Shown: positions 24,678 to 32,553 of the stretch, piece by piece
How the letters are laid out: each line of letters starts with the position of its first letter
Numbering within the stretch: the first letter of the stretch is position 1
NCBI GenBank assembly: GCA_023488885.1
Contig: JAMDDH010000058.1
Coordinates: 1-32,669, forward strand
DNA: 32,669 nucleotides
Source of the DNA: Thermoplasmatota archaeon
GTDB lineage: Archaea; Thermoplasmatota; Thermoplasmata; Thermoplasmatales; Thermoplasmataceae
Reading direction: 5' to 3'
Made by a program: the position numbers and the translations under genes
The notes under the pieces: model-generated
The model's database searches: none
Told to the model about the DNA's origin: nothing
The model's input: only the letters and a program-made list of their open reading frames with translations

Positions 24678-24707
24678 ATCAACTCATTTTCAATGCGGGT
24701 TCAGGAA

Positions 24708-25559
24708 TCAGGACTTTTTTCCACCAGTGATTTTCCGGAGATCATTCCACTGTTCATCTGTTACGCTTGAGAGAAAGTTGAACTGTCCGGAAGATGCAAC
24801 AAATTCCCCGCCGTCAATTACTACTGCTTCACCGTTTATGAATGAGGCCTGGTCGGATATGAGGAATGACGCAAGGTTTGCCAGTTCTTCCGGAGTTCCG
24901 AATCTTCCGGCCGGAATCTTCTCCTTCATTTTGTCAGAAAGGTCAGGCGTTGGTGCCAACCTGCTCCATGCACCTTCGGTAGGGAATGCTCCGGGAGCAA
25001 TTGCCACATGTCTAATTCCGTACTTCCCCCACTCTGCAGCCAGTGATCTTGTTACCGCCAGAACACCGGCTTTTGCGGCAGCTGAAGGGACCACATATCC
25101 GGAACCTGAAAATGCATACGTCGTTACGATGTTGAGCACTGTGCCTTTGATCTTCCTATCAATCCATCTCTTTCCCATTTCTATGGTGCAATACATCGTT
25201 CCGTGCAAAACAATGCCGAGAATGCTGTCAACTGCATTCGGTGAAAGTTTTTCGGTTGGGCTTATAAAATTCCCGGCAGCATTGTTAATAAGCACATTTA
25301 TTTTCCCGAGTTCCTTTTCAATTTTGTCTACGGCCGCTTTAATTTCATCAGGTTTCCGGACGTCTCCCACGGCGTAGCTGGATTTTATCCCTTTAGACTT
25401 GAATTCCTCATGTGCTATTTTCAGGTTCTCTTCCTTTCTGCTCATGATACCAATGCAGGCACCAAGTTCTCCGAATCGGAGAGCCATAGCTCTGCCAAGC
25501 CCGGTAGCTCCTCCTGTTATGAGTATGACCTTGTTTTCAAGAAGGCGATCCTTGAACAT
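24708..25559 (-). CDS. SDR oxidoreductase, 2,4-dienoyl-CoA reductase-like
   Basis: A short-chain dehydrogenase (283 aa from the ATG at 25559) with NAD(P)-binding TGGATGLG (15-22) and NNAAG (92-96). Instead of the usual Y-x3-K it has S159-x3-K163 with Tyr148 fifteen residues before the Lys, the arrangement of 2,4-dienoyl-CoA reductases, and the PGAFPTEGAW segment of that group. It therefore probably reduces an unsaturated acyl- or dienoyl-CoA in fatty-acid degradation. The frame extends 14 codons upstream, but a TATA-like CTTAAG (25581-25586) about 24 bases from 25559 supports the shorter form. No beta-oxidation gene is adjacent. Confidence 0.87.
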   Translation of the reverse strand: MFKDRLLENKVILITGGATGLGRAMALRFGELGACIGIMSRKEENLKIAHEEFKSKGIKSSYAVGDVRKPDEIKAAVDKIEKELGKINVLINNAAGNFISPTEKLSPNAVDSILGIVLHGTMYCTIEMGKRWIDRKIKGTVLNIVTTYAFSGSGYVVPSAAAKAGVLAVTRSLAAEWGKYGIRHVAIAPGAFPTEGAWSRLAPTPDLSDKMKEKIPAGRFGTPEELANLASFLISDQASFINGEAVVIDGGEFVASSGQFNFLSSVTDEQWNDLRKITGGKKS

Positions 25560-25638
25560 AAGTGGATGAGATGGCAGGAGCTTAAGGAATTTGCTGAACA
25601 ATTAAAATTTCGAGTTCGAAATTACGAGAAAAAATGAA

Positions 25639-26226
25639 TTAAGGGATCACTGAAATCTTACCGTACATCCCGTTCTGTGCGTGCCCGGCATAAGTGCATA
25701 GATACCACAGGGTCCCAGCACTGTTGAAAGTTGAAGTCATATTGTAGTAGTTGAGATTTCCGTTGGAAGCCGGTGAAAGCATCATTGACGAACCATACAT
25801 CCCGGTGTTTCCTCCACCCATCATTCCTGCACCGGACATGTAAGTATAGGGCGGAGATGCTGAAGTTATGACGAAGTTGTGGCTGGCATCGCTGTCAACG
25901 TTGACCACTATGAACTTCAATATGGTCCCCTGTTTCACGATGATTTCGGGATTAATCATGCCGGAGATTTCGAATGAGTACATCGAGACGTTGGCTTTCA
26001 TGGGACCGGTCTCAACCAGAATTGTTGCTGGGCCGGATATGTATATGCTATTGCCTGTTCCGTTTACGGATACATTGGCTCCAGTAAAAGCGAGTGCAGA
26101 CAACTGCCCCTGACTTATGTATCCATACTCTTCCCTGGCGTTCGTAGGATATACAAAGAATGAAGCGGCGGCTACGACGATGAGCAGAGCCACTGAGGCC
26201 ACAGCAAATGCCTTGTATGCGTTCAT
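25639..26226 (-). CDS. Sulfocyanin-like blue copper protein
   Basis: A 195-aa exported cupredoxin. An N-terminal hydrophobic segment (about 6-26) acts as signal anchor. The type-1 copper ligands are visible: His116 in DASHNFVI, and Cys177, His182 and Met187 in LCTYAGHAQNGMYG, which is the sulfocyanin form of the motif. A Met/Gly-rich insert (129-150) precedes them. Such proteins carry electrons outside the membrane, in Ferroplasma-type archaea towards a terminal oxidase during iron or organic respiration. It follows the SHOCT membrane gene by one base and is surely co-transcribed with it. Confidence 0.87.
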   Translation of the reverse strand: MNAYKAFAVASVALLIVVAAASFFVYPTNAREEYGYISQGQLSALAFTGANVSVNGTGNSIYISGPATILVETGPMKANVSMYSFEISGMINPEIIVKQGTILKFIVVNVDSDASHNFVITSASPPYTYMSGAGMMGGGNTGMYGSSMMLSPASNGNLNYYNMTSTFNSAGTLWYLCTYAGHAQNGMYGKISVIP

Positions 26227-26227
26227 T

Positions 26228-26584
26228 TCAGTTTCCCCTCAGTTCCTTGAGTTTTTCCCGATACTCATTCTCGTTTATTTCTCCCCTCGCATACCTTCTC
26301 CTGAGTATTTCCAGGGCGTCAAGATCTCCATGATCATGTGTAAATCCAGTCTCATGCACGCTTTCAGTCAGGAAATATATGAAGAGGAATATGACCAGTA
26401 CTGAAACGATTGCCATTACCGGCATGAAAATATACATTCCATAGTACGGATATCCTCCCATCATTCCGTATCCTGTCAGAGGGAGACTTCCCCTGTATAG
26501 CAACGGGGGAATCAGGCTCAGCACCGCGATTATAGCGATAATTCCAATTATTACCCAGATCAATTGCTCTGTCTGATTTCTCAT
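26228..26584 (-). CDS. Two-helix membrane protein with C-terminal SHOCT domain
   Basis: A 118-aa protein: transmembrane helix about 8-30, a short Met/Gly/Tyr-rich extracytoplasmic loop (YGMMGGYPYYGMY), a second helix about 50-73, and a cytoplasmic tail ending in a SHOCT domain (ALEILRRRYARGEINENEYREKL). SHOCT is a small oligomerisation module found at C-termini. The Met-rich loop might bind copper. It is the first gene of a unit with the sulfocyanin-like gene, so a role in copper handling or assembly of the blue copper protein is likely but inferred. The start at 26584 is the only suitable ATG. Confidence 0.78.
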   Translation of the reverse strand: MRNQTEQLIWVIIGIIAIIAVLSLIPPLLYRGSLPLTGYGMMGGYPYYGMYIFMPVMAIVSVLVIFLFIYFLTESVHETGFTHDHGDLDALEILRRRYARGEINENEYREKLKELRGN

Positions 26585-26608
26585 AAAGTTAAGTATGCTG
26601 AAAAAGCT

Positions 26609-26641
26609 GATAACAGTTATCTGAAATGCATTTCATGAAAT
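26609..26641. promoter_or_regulatory. Palindromes and GAAAT/ATTTC half-sites before the copper operon
   Basis: GATAAC-A-GTTATC (26609-26621) lies about 31 bases before the SHOCT start. Next to it GAAAT, ATTTC and GAAAT (26623-26627, 26630-26634, 26637-26641) alternate in orientation with 2-base spacers, making two overlapping 12-bp palindromes. This looks like an operator or activator site, next to a regulator gene. Confidence 0.5.
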
Positions 26642-26646
26642 TGTTT

Positions 26647-27180
26647 TCATTGTTCTTCCAGCAGTATTTCGTTGGTCATGCCGTGTCTTTTTCTTTCTAT
26701 CATTCCCTTATTTTCCAGTGAAATAAGTATTCGCGTCACCGTGGGGCCGGACATGTTAACCTCCCTGACAATGGAGTTCTGCAGCATCCGTCCACCATTC
26801 CTCCTGAGAATTTCCAGTATGAGTTCTTCGTTCTGGTTCAGGACGGGAGCAGTTAACCGCTCAGCAGACCTCACTTCACTGGTTACGACACCGGTGCGAT
26901 CCGGCCGGCCATTTCTGAAAGAAACAAATTTTCTGTAACCCCGGAGGGTTCCCATAGCCGAAAAGTAAAGTGTTACCAGGTTTGTTACAACAATAACTGA
27001 GTATAACAGTTCTTCGAGAGGCTGGAAGCCGTTCATCAGGAAACCGACTACCAGGAAAACGGAAGTTGAGACTGCCAGGGACAGGAGTGCGAAAACCGTT
27101 ATTATGGCGAACAGTACGAGCGTCAACTGATCACTGTCCTTACCGATCCGCATTCTGATCTTGCTATCCATTTCTGGCAT
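26647..27180 (-). CDS. Membrane-anchored winged-helix transcription regulator
   Basis: From the ATG at 27180 this is 177 aa: a short N-terminus, two transmembrane helices (about residues 20-45 and 55-75), a linker, then a C-terminal winged helix (ILEILRRNGGRMLQNSIVRE with MSGPTVTRILISLENKGMIE). A one-component membrane-bound sensor/regulator is implied. The open frame runs 49 codons further upstream, but that part is antisense to and within the neighbouring GT4 gene end and lacks coding character, so it is excluded; a Met three codons later is also possible. It directly precedes the SHOCT/sulfocyanin unit, whose promoter region holds palindromic half-sites, making that unit a likely target. 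Confidence 0.75.
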   Translation of the reverse strand: MPEMDSKIRMRIGKDSDQLTLVLFAIITVFALLSLAVSTSVFLVVGFLMNGFQPLEELLYSVIVVTNLVTLYFSAMGTLRGYRKFVSFRNGRPDRTGVVTSEVRSAERLTAPVLNQNEELILEILRRNGGRMLQNSIVREVNMSGPTVTRILISLENKGMIERKRHGMTNEILLEEQ

Positions 27181-27208
27181 ATCTATTATGTGCAATGGAA
27201 CAAAAAAA

Positions 27209-28324
27209 CTAATTTCTGCTGTGGATGAGGTGTTCGTATATACCGAAAAGCCGGTCACAGTGTTTCTTTTTGCTGAAATTGGCAGTGGCAAAATTCCTGG
27301 CGCCTTCATTGAGTTCCTTGAGGTCACTTCTTCTGTTCTTCAGCCCGGATATCATCTCGGCAATGTTGCGCGGATTGGTGAAGTCCATCCCTACGATGCC
27401 GGATGTACCTCTGCCGTCGTACTGGATCAGTGGGAAATCCTTAGGGACAATTGCCGGGACTCCAGAAGACATGGCTTCAAGTACAGATATACCGAAGGTG
27501 TCTGTGTCTGAGGGGTATATGAACAGGTCTGCAGAAGAAAGAAGATCTATTTTCATTGGTTCGTCCACATACCCTGTAAGAGAAACACTTTTTTCCAGGC
27601 CCCTGTTTATAATTTCATTCCTGAGATTTATTTCTTCGGGACCGGTTCCGGAAATTACAAACTTGATGCCGGAATCTTCCCTGAGATAATGTGCAACGTC
27701 CAGAACCCTGAACACACCTTTGTCTCTGGTTATCCTTCCGAGAAACTGCACCGTGAATCCGTTCTGCAACTTACCCAATGCATTGAACCGATCTGTATCT
27801 ACAAATAACGGTAGCTCCTCCGCCTTTTCTACGCCATTCAATCTGAGGTAATCCCGGGTTTTTATGCTTGGAGCGAGTACTGCATCGCATCTCCTGTAAA
27901 GATAGAGGTTATATTTCCATGTAAGGTTGAACAGCGTGTTCCTGAACGGCATATTCACCGATTCCTTCATCTGGATGAAATCGGTGTGAAAAGTGGCAAC
28001 AGCCGGAACGTTCAAGGCTTTTGAAAGGCGGAAGCCGATGGACCCCATGAATGGATCATGTATGTGTATTATATCGAATCCTATCCTGCGGGCTAACCTG
28101 TACATGGAAACTGGAAACGGGTTGATTGGGAAACTGTATTGTGTATACAGCGGGAACGGTAGTGTCGGTGGTATGTGTACATTATTCTCTTTCCTGTCTC
28201 CGGTATAGGAAAAAACGTGTACCTCGTGTCCTCTACGTTCCATTTCCAGCTTTATATCCTTTAAGTAATGTGAAACACCGTCTGGAGTAGGATAATACGT
28301 AGTGGTAAAGAGGCCTATTTTCAT
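27209..28324 (-). CDS. GT4 family glycosyltransferase
   Basis: A 371-aa GT-B fold enzyme. The N-terminal acceptor domain has FTTTYYPTPDGVSHYL (glycine-rich loop) and HIHDPFMG. The C-terminal donor domain has FLGRITRDKG (196-203), SGTGPE and the E-x7-E region DTFGISVLEAMSSG with Glu283, where nucleotide-sugar ribose is bound. Retaining GT4 members of this size include diglycosyl-lipid and glycoprotein-glycan transferases. In a wall-less archaeon, glycolipid or N-glycan synthesis for surface proteins such as those in this window is likely, but the sugar is unknown. It precedes the regulator gene on the same strand. Confidence 0.92.
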   Translation of the reverse strand: MKIGLFTTTYYPTPDGVSHYLKDIKLEMERRGHEVHVFSYTGDRKENNVHIPPTLPFPLYTQYSFPINPFPVSMYRLARRIGFDIIHIHDPFMGSIGFRLSKALNVPAVATFHTDFIQMKESVNMPFRNTLFNLTWKYNLYLYRRCDAVLAPSIKTRDYLRLNGVEKAEELPLFVDTDRFNALGKLQNGFTVQFLGRITRDKGVFRVLDVAHYLREDSGIKFVISGTGPEEINLRNEIINRGLEKSVSLTGYVDEPMKIDLLSSADLFIYPSDTDTFGISVLEAMSSGVPAIVPKDFPLIQYDGRGTSGIVGMDFTNPRNIAEMISGLKNRRSDLKELNEGARNFATANFSKKKHCDRLFGIYEHLIHSRN

Positions 28325-28393
28325 GTTTCAGGACATCCCGTTAATTCGAAACAATACTTAAATTATGCATAAAATATCGAAGTAGTTTCGGTA

Positions 28394-28537
28394 TTACTTG
28401 AACAGGTCATATTTTATTGAAACATCTCTCCAGTTCTCGGGAGGTATACCGTAATCTTTGCAAATCTGCGGGACTTCTACTCCCTTCCTCAGGAGTTTTC
28501 TGATCACTTTTACTTCCTTTTTAGTAAGCTCTTTCAA
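28394..28537 (-). CDS. Tiny HTH-like protein (47 aa)
   Basis: A 47-codon gene starting with TTG at 28537 and ending TAA at 28394. The product is Lys-rich with a probable helix-turn-helix: VKVIRKLLRKGVEVPQICKD followed by YGIPPENWRDV. The frame could begin 5 codons earlier (TTG 28552), but TATATAAG/TATATTATA (28556-28568) lies about 23-27 bases upstream of 28537, pointing to this start and a leaderless mRNA. It is divergent from the 851-aa membrane protein and downstream of nothing else. A small DNA-binding or RNA-binding regulator is suggested; the evidence is sequence pattern and promoter position only. Confidence 0.6.
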   Translation of the reverse strand: MKELTKKEVKVIRKLLRKGVEVPQICKDYGIPPENWRDVSIKYDLFK

Positions 28538-28692
28538 AGTTTCACCACACAATTGCTTATATAATATACGCTACAGTGATTTTAAGCTTTCACATGACAG
28601 GTGAACAGCATTTCATAACCGGCTGGAAAAGTTGTTGCGAAATCAATATTCAGGGAGTTATGGTGTTACATGTCTTGCAAGTTGGAAAATAC

Positions 28693-28718
28693 TTGCCTTA
28701 ATAAACTTTATTAGGCAA
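28693..28718. promoter_or_regulatory. Near-perfect 26-bp inverted repeat at the 851-aa gene promoter
   Basis: TTGCCT-T-AATAAA-C-TTTATT-AGGCAA: twelve paired positions with one bulged T and a one-base centre. It overlaps the likely TATA element (TTTATTAGG, about 28 bases before the ATG at 28740), so a bound protein would block transcription. Confidence 0.6.
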
Positions 28719-28739
28719 CATTTCGTCATATAGTTTATC

Positions 28740-31295
28740 ATGGGAAAACTTACTGGTTTGATTCTGGGAGTCAGTGCCGCACTCTTCATGGCATACTATG
28801 TACTGGCTTCAGCCTATGTGCAGTTAACAGACTGGTTAAGCCCTGTATTCGGCCCATCGTTTTCCCTCATGCTGTCACTCCTGTATCTTCTCCTGGGAAA
28901 TCCCATTAATCATCCGGTTCTTTTCGCTGTGTGGATCACAGTTGGTGTCGTCATAGGCATAGGTGCAAGGAGGGGTGGAAGAGCGGCAGGAGCTGCTTTT
29001 ACGACTTACATGCTTATCTGGTCATTCTTATCGCTAACAGTTATGTCTATGCTTCTTGGCGCTAATCTTGGTTTACCTTTCGGAACCGGGTCAGCAGCAA
29101 AAATCGGGGGGATTCCACCGCTGCCGCCGGGAACCAGTATATCATCTATATTGACAGAACCGCTTATGCAAAGGTTGATCCAGCTATTTGGCATGATTGG
29201 AAGCCTGTCCGGATTAACTGGACTGCCGCTGACTGGCTACAGTCCACTAGCTCTCACTGGCAGTGCCATGACACCTCTTGCCGGCCTTATTCCCGGAATA
29301 ATATCTCTTTTTCTTCCTTACCTCATATTAAACTTGGTGATACTGGTAATGACTGCCTACTTCACGGGAAGGGCACTGCACTTCATCATTGAACCGCGGA
29401 AACAGAATGGAAACAGCGGGAATCACAAAGGAAGGGAAAAGAAGAAATTGCAGAAAGTAAAGAAAGTCAGGATGAAAAGGGTCAGGCAGGCACGCTACGT
29501 TATGTTTGTCATATCTATCCTAATCTTTTCAGCTATGGCTATTCAACTGGGAAATGCCGGATATGCCCAACCAGGCTCTTCAGGAATGGCGCAAGCAGTT
29601 TCTCACAACCAGGATTCCGCGGCAGTGAGTACACCCGGAAACGCTTCAGCAGACACTTACCTAAACTTGTTCAGGACCCTCGGCAACGCAGGATCGAATA
29701 CCGTAAATACCACTCAGATCGGAAACCAGACCCAGCTGTACTACTCTTCAGGCATTGTGGGAACCTATGGAAACGTTTACAACACGTATGGATTCCTCGG
29801 GGAGTTAAACTCGACAACCGGGTGGGAAGCTTCACAACCTGCTAAATCTTCACTGTTCACAATAGTGGCGGTATCTGACAACTTAAGCTCCCTGATCAGC
29901 GGTATGTCGCAAAATGGACTTTCAGCAGGATCATCATCTACTGCAAGCAACTTCCTTGGGGCCATACCACGGTTAGTGATCATAAGTGCATATTCCGGAA
30001 ATCAGGCACAGACAGCGTCATCTGCCTACAGCGTGGCGGCACATATCATAAACGCAACTGGAGGGCACAGCCTCATTAAGTTGCTATCGTTTACAGGAGG
30101 AAATGGGCTATTCGGTTCAACTGGCGGCAATATATCCTTATACATATTTTCAGCTGATGCCAGTTCGTATACCGCAGAAAACGGTCTGGCCGGGCAAATG
30201 AGCACCAACTTCAATGGCAGTGGAATACTGGACCTTTTCAAGAACGGGATGTCTTCCGGATATCTCGTGCCCGGTTACACGCCTGCCAGCGTTGACGCGT
30301 CATTCTTCATTTCCGGAGTGATCAACGTCCGGAATCTTAGCCTTCCGATTCCCTCATTCTCCGGTATCCAGCTTAACAGCAGCGTGATAAAATACACCGA
30401 TATTGCATTCATGGGTGGATTTTTCAATAAAAACTATGTTTTCCACTCATCTTCATCCCGACACAATATTAGTGCGACTGCTATTTTCAATTACAACGGA
30501 AATATTACTTTTGCAAACCCGTCCGTGATATACGCACTGAGCCTGGCGTATCCGAACGAAACCTCCGGCAGTTCAGGATCGCTTTCCAGTATATACCGGA
30601 CATTTACGTTCACCACAACACCGGCAAATAACAACACGACCGGCGTGACTGGAAATAATACAGTTATGGCGATACCCTACGGTTCAGCTATAAACCTTTC
30701 AAACCTGACCTTTGAAACCAACGCGACGTTCCCTGCAAATATGCCGATTACGATATCGGTAAAAATGACCAATAAAACCGCAGCCCGGATAGTTACAACT
30801 GTCACGTTGAATGACAACGACACTGTGACAAACCTGAGTATAAACCAAAGCAGTATACTATCTTCCTACAGTTCCTCTGTCGTGCTTACATCCGGCAAAG
30901 TCTCGTCGAGCAATATACCTTCACTCGGGCCGTATCAAAGTGAGCAGATCAAATTCGAGCTTTATTTCAAGAATCCGGGATCTTACGTTATCCTGAGCCC
31001 AATGGTTACGTATACCATGAACAACAAAACCTTCACGGTTACCGGCAGTCCGCAGGTTGTTGGGATAGGTAACCCTCCCCTGATCACGAGCATAAATAAT
31101 ATGGAGAAAAACTCGGCAATGGTAATATCTTCTGTGATACACAACAACATTCTGACTGAACAGATATTTCCGGGCTTCTACGTGTTCGATCTGATACCTC
31201 TGCTTATAGTTCTGGTAGATATCCGTATAGAATACAAGTCATTCAGGAATTGGCTTATGCTGAGAAAGGGACAGACGGGGCAGCTTCCACCATGA
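28740..31295 (+). CDS. Large polytopic membrane/surface protein, unknown function
   Basis: An 851-aa protein. Five hydrophobic helices occupy residues about 4-210 (with a Gly/Pro/Thr-rich loop between 110 and 175), then a strongly basic cytoplasmic stretch (about 217-250), another helix (about 251-272), a Ser/Asn/Thr/Gly-rich ectodomain of some 530 residues with many N-x-S/T sequons, and a final hydrophobic segment (about 808-830) with a short basic tail. The ectodomain resembles archaeal surface proteins more than any enzyme; no catalytic motif is visible. It may be a fused membrane-plus-surface protein, for example a sensor or assembly factor. The ATG at 28740 fits the TATA position. A 26-bp inverted repeat overlaps its promoter. 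Confidence 0.75.
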   Translation: MGKLTGLILGVSAALFMAYYVLASAYVQLTDWLSPVFGPSFSLMLSLLYLLLGNPINHPVLFAVWITVGVVIGIGARRGGRAAGAAFTTYMLIWSFLSLTVMSMLLGANLGLPFGTGSAAKIGGIPPLPPGTSISSILTEPLMQRLIQLFGMIGSLSGLTGLPLTGYSPLALTGSAMTPLAGLIPGIISLFLPYLILNLVILVMTAYFTGRALHFIIEPRKQNGNSGNHKGREKKKLQKVKKVRMKRVRQARYVMFVISILIFSAMAIQLGNAGYAQPGSSGMAQAVSHNQDSAAVSTPGNASADTYLNLFRTLGNAGSNTVNTTQIGNQTQLYYSSGIVGTYGNVYNTYGFLGELNSTTGWEASQPAKSSLFTIVAVSDNLSSLISGMSQNGLSAGSSSTASNFLGAIPRLVIISAYSGNQAQTASSAYSVAAHIINATGGHSLIKLLSFTGGNGLFGSTGGNISLYIFSADASSYTAENGLAGQMSTNFNGSGILDLFKNGMSSGYLVPGYTPASVDASFFISGVINVRNLSLPIPSFSGIQLNSSVIKYTDIAFMGGFFNKNYVFHSSSSRHNISATAIFNYNGNITFANPSVIYALSLAYPNETSGSSGSLSSIYRTFTFTTTPANNNTTGVTGNNTVMAIPYGSAINLSNLTFETNATFPANMPITISVKMTNKTAARIVTTVTLNDNDTVTNLSINQSSILSSYSSSVVLTSGKVSSSNIPSLGPYQSEQIKFELYFKNPGSYVILSPMVTYTMNNKTFTVTGSPQVVGIGNPPLITSINNMEKNSAMVISSVIHNNILTEQIFPGFYVFDLIPLLIVLVDIRIEYKSFRNWLMLRKGQTGQLPP

Positions 31296-31610
31296 CATGA
31301 TGGGGTGCGGTTGCATAAAACGTGCAATGGCCGAGAGACTGAACAGGCATCGCCGGGTAAATCCTGGCGACAAAAACTGGAATATAGGCTGCGATCAGTT
31401 TATCATTGTGTGGTTATTCAGGTTTCCAATATTTTTCTTCCCATCTTCTGCCTTCCCCCAGTATTTTAGTGCTTCTCCAGGCTTGTAATTATCATTCGCC
31501 ACTTTTTCAATGCGACTTATCATGTCCCTCTGGCATTTGGATCACCATATCACACTCTACCTGGTATAATCACTATCTCCGTAAATCTTGCATCTGCTTA
31601 ACAGTACGAA
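31296..31610. other. Intergenic region with no convincing gene
   Basis: About 315 bases between the 851-aa gene and the convergent 190-aa gene. Open frames exist, but their products have unlikely composition and no start context. The one clear structure is the hairpin at 31350-31370. Confidence 0.5.
31350..31370 (+). terminator. Hairpin downstream of the 851-aa gene
   Basis: TCGCCGGG and CCTGGCGA pair over 8 positions (one G-U) around a 5-base AT-rich loop, about 55 bases after the stop codon. There is no downstream T-run, so this may be a processing site rather than a classical terminator. Confidence 0.4.
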
Positions 31611-32183
31611 TCATCTTTTCCATCTCTCAAAATTCCCCTTCACAAACCTGTCCATATCACCAAGAAGCGATGGATCCTTGTTTCTTTTCCGCCATTCCTC
31701 AAGAACCTGCTCAAAGTTATCCTGCGGAACATCAGTGACCCAGTCCTGAAACTCCGTGGTGGCTTCGATTTCAAACCTGTAAATTCCTTTCAATATTCCA
31801 ATGCATTGCAATTCCGCCTCCCTGTGAAGGGAGAGCTTATGGTATTTTCTCATTTCCTCAAGATAAGGTTCTACTGCTTCTTTGAACATGTCTGATGCCA
31901 ACTCGTAAGGATCAATGTAACCATGTCTCGTCCTTCCTGAGTTTTTCCAGACATCTTCAATCTCAATGCCATTCAGGTCAAAAAAAACTTCATCGGCAAT
32001 TTCATCCGGTTCGATTTCTGAAAGATATTCAAGTGCAAGCATTTTTACCCGTTTCGAAATATTTGTATCTTCATTTGCAAGCCTTTTCAGAATTTCAAGT
32101 CCCTGGCTTGGACTCAATTCTTCAAGAATGCGGTTTCCCCCACTCATGGGCGGAGAAGGGGACTTATCTGTTTTCCCGGTCAT
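31611..32183 (-). CDS. 190-aa cytoplasmic hypothetical protein
   Basis: A charged, largely helical protein. The N-terminal 17 residues are disordered-looking (Pro/Ser/Gly), followed by helical stretches (ILEELSPSQGLEILKRLANE) and acidic segments rich in Glu/Asp with several Trp/Tyr. There is no signal peptide, membrane segment or nucleotide-binding motif. The ATG at 32183 has a TATA-like GTATTTAATT (reverse strand, 32208-32217) about 29 bases upstream, supporting this start. It stands alone and converges on the 851-aa gene across a 315-base gap. I do not recognise the family. Confidence 0.68.
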   Translation of the reverse strand: MTGKTDKSPSPPMSGGNRILEELSPSQGLEILKRLANEDTNISKRVKMLALEYLSEIEPDEIADEVFFDLNGIEIEDVWKNSGRTRHGYIDPYELASDMFKEAVEPYLEEMRKYHKLSLHREAELQCIGILKGIYRFEIEATTEFQDWVTDVPQDNFEQVLEEWRKRNKDPSLLGDMDRFVKGNFERWKR

Positions 32184-32358
32184 ATTTACATTTTCATGTC
32201 CTCAGAGAATTAAATACTTCTCGTTGTGTCAGGAACCTCGCACTTCTCAATTGAGGGTCTGGAAATTGGTAAATTTTCTTCCTTGTCGTTATCAGTATAT
32301 CTACAAAACAGCGGATACGTCGAGATTCTAATTTAAAGGGAGGTGTTAACTCAGTCTA

Positions 32359-32370
32359 TTTTTAATATAT
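32359..32370 (+). promoter_or_regulatory. TATA-like element before the 50-aa frame
   Basis: TTTTTAATATAT, centred 36 bases before the ATG at 32401. The spacing is long, so the link is uncertain. Confidence 0.35.
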
Positions 32371-32400
32371 CAATGGCATGTCTTCTGTTACAGGGAAAAA

Positions 32401-32553
32401 ATGTCAGGAAGGGACCTCAACAGCTCTGGTTTCAGCACTTTCATTGCCGGTAATGAGGCTGAACTCGAGGGACATTTCTCGGGTTTCAACGCACTAAGAG
32501 CAGTTTCCTATGTTGTTTCAATAAAGTGGATTCTGGAGATCCTGCATGAATAG
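32401..32553 (+). pseudogene. 50-aa frame, possible N-terminal gene remnant
   Basis: ATG at 32401 to TAG at 32553. The product contains FSTFIAGNEAELEGHFSGFN and a hydrophobic strand ending in ILEILHE; it looks like the beginning of a larger soluble protein rather than a complete one. The frame runs into the convergent partial gene on the other strand, so a longer gene may have been cut by rearrangement here. Alternatively it is simply a small gene. No close family is recognised with confidence. Confidence 0.4.

Noticed and set aside
27181-27327. 49-codon N-terminal extension of the membrane-bound regulator
   Set aside because: It overlaps the end of the glycosyltransferase gene in another frame on the same strand and adds no domain.
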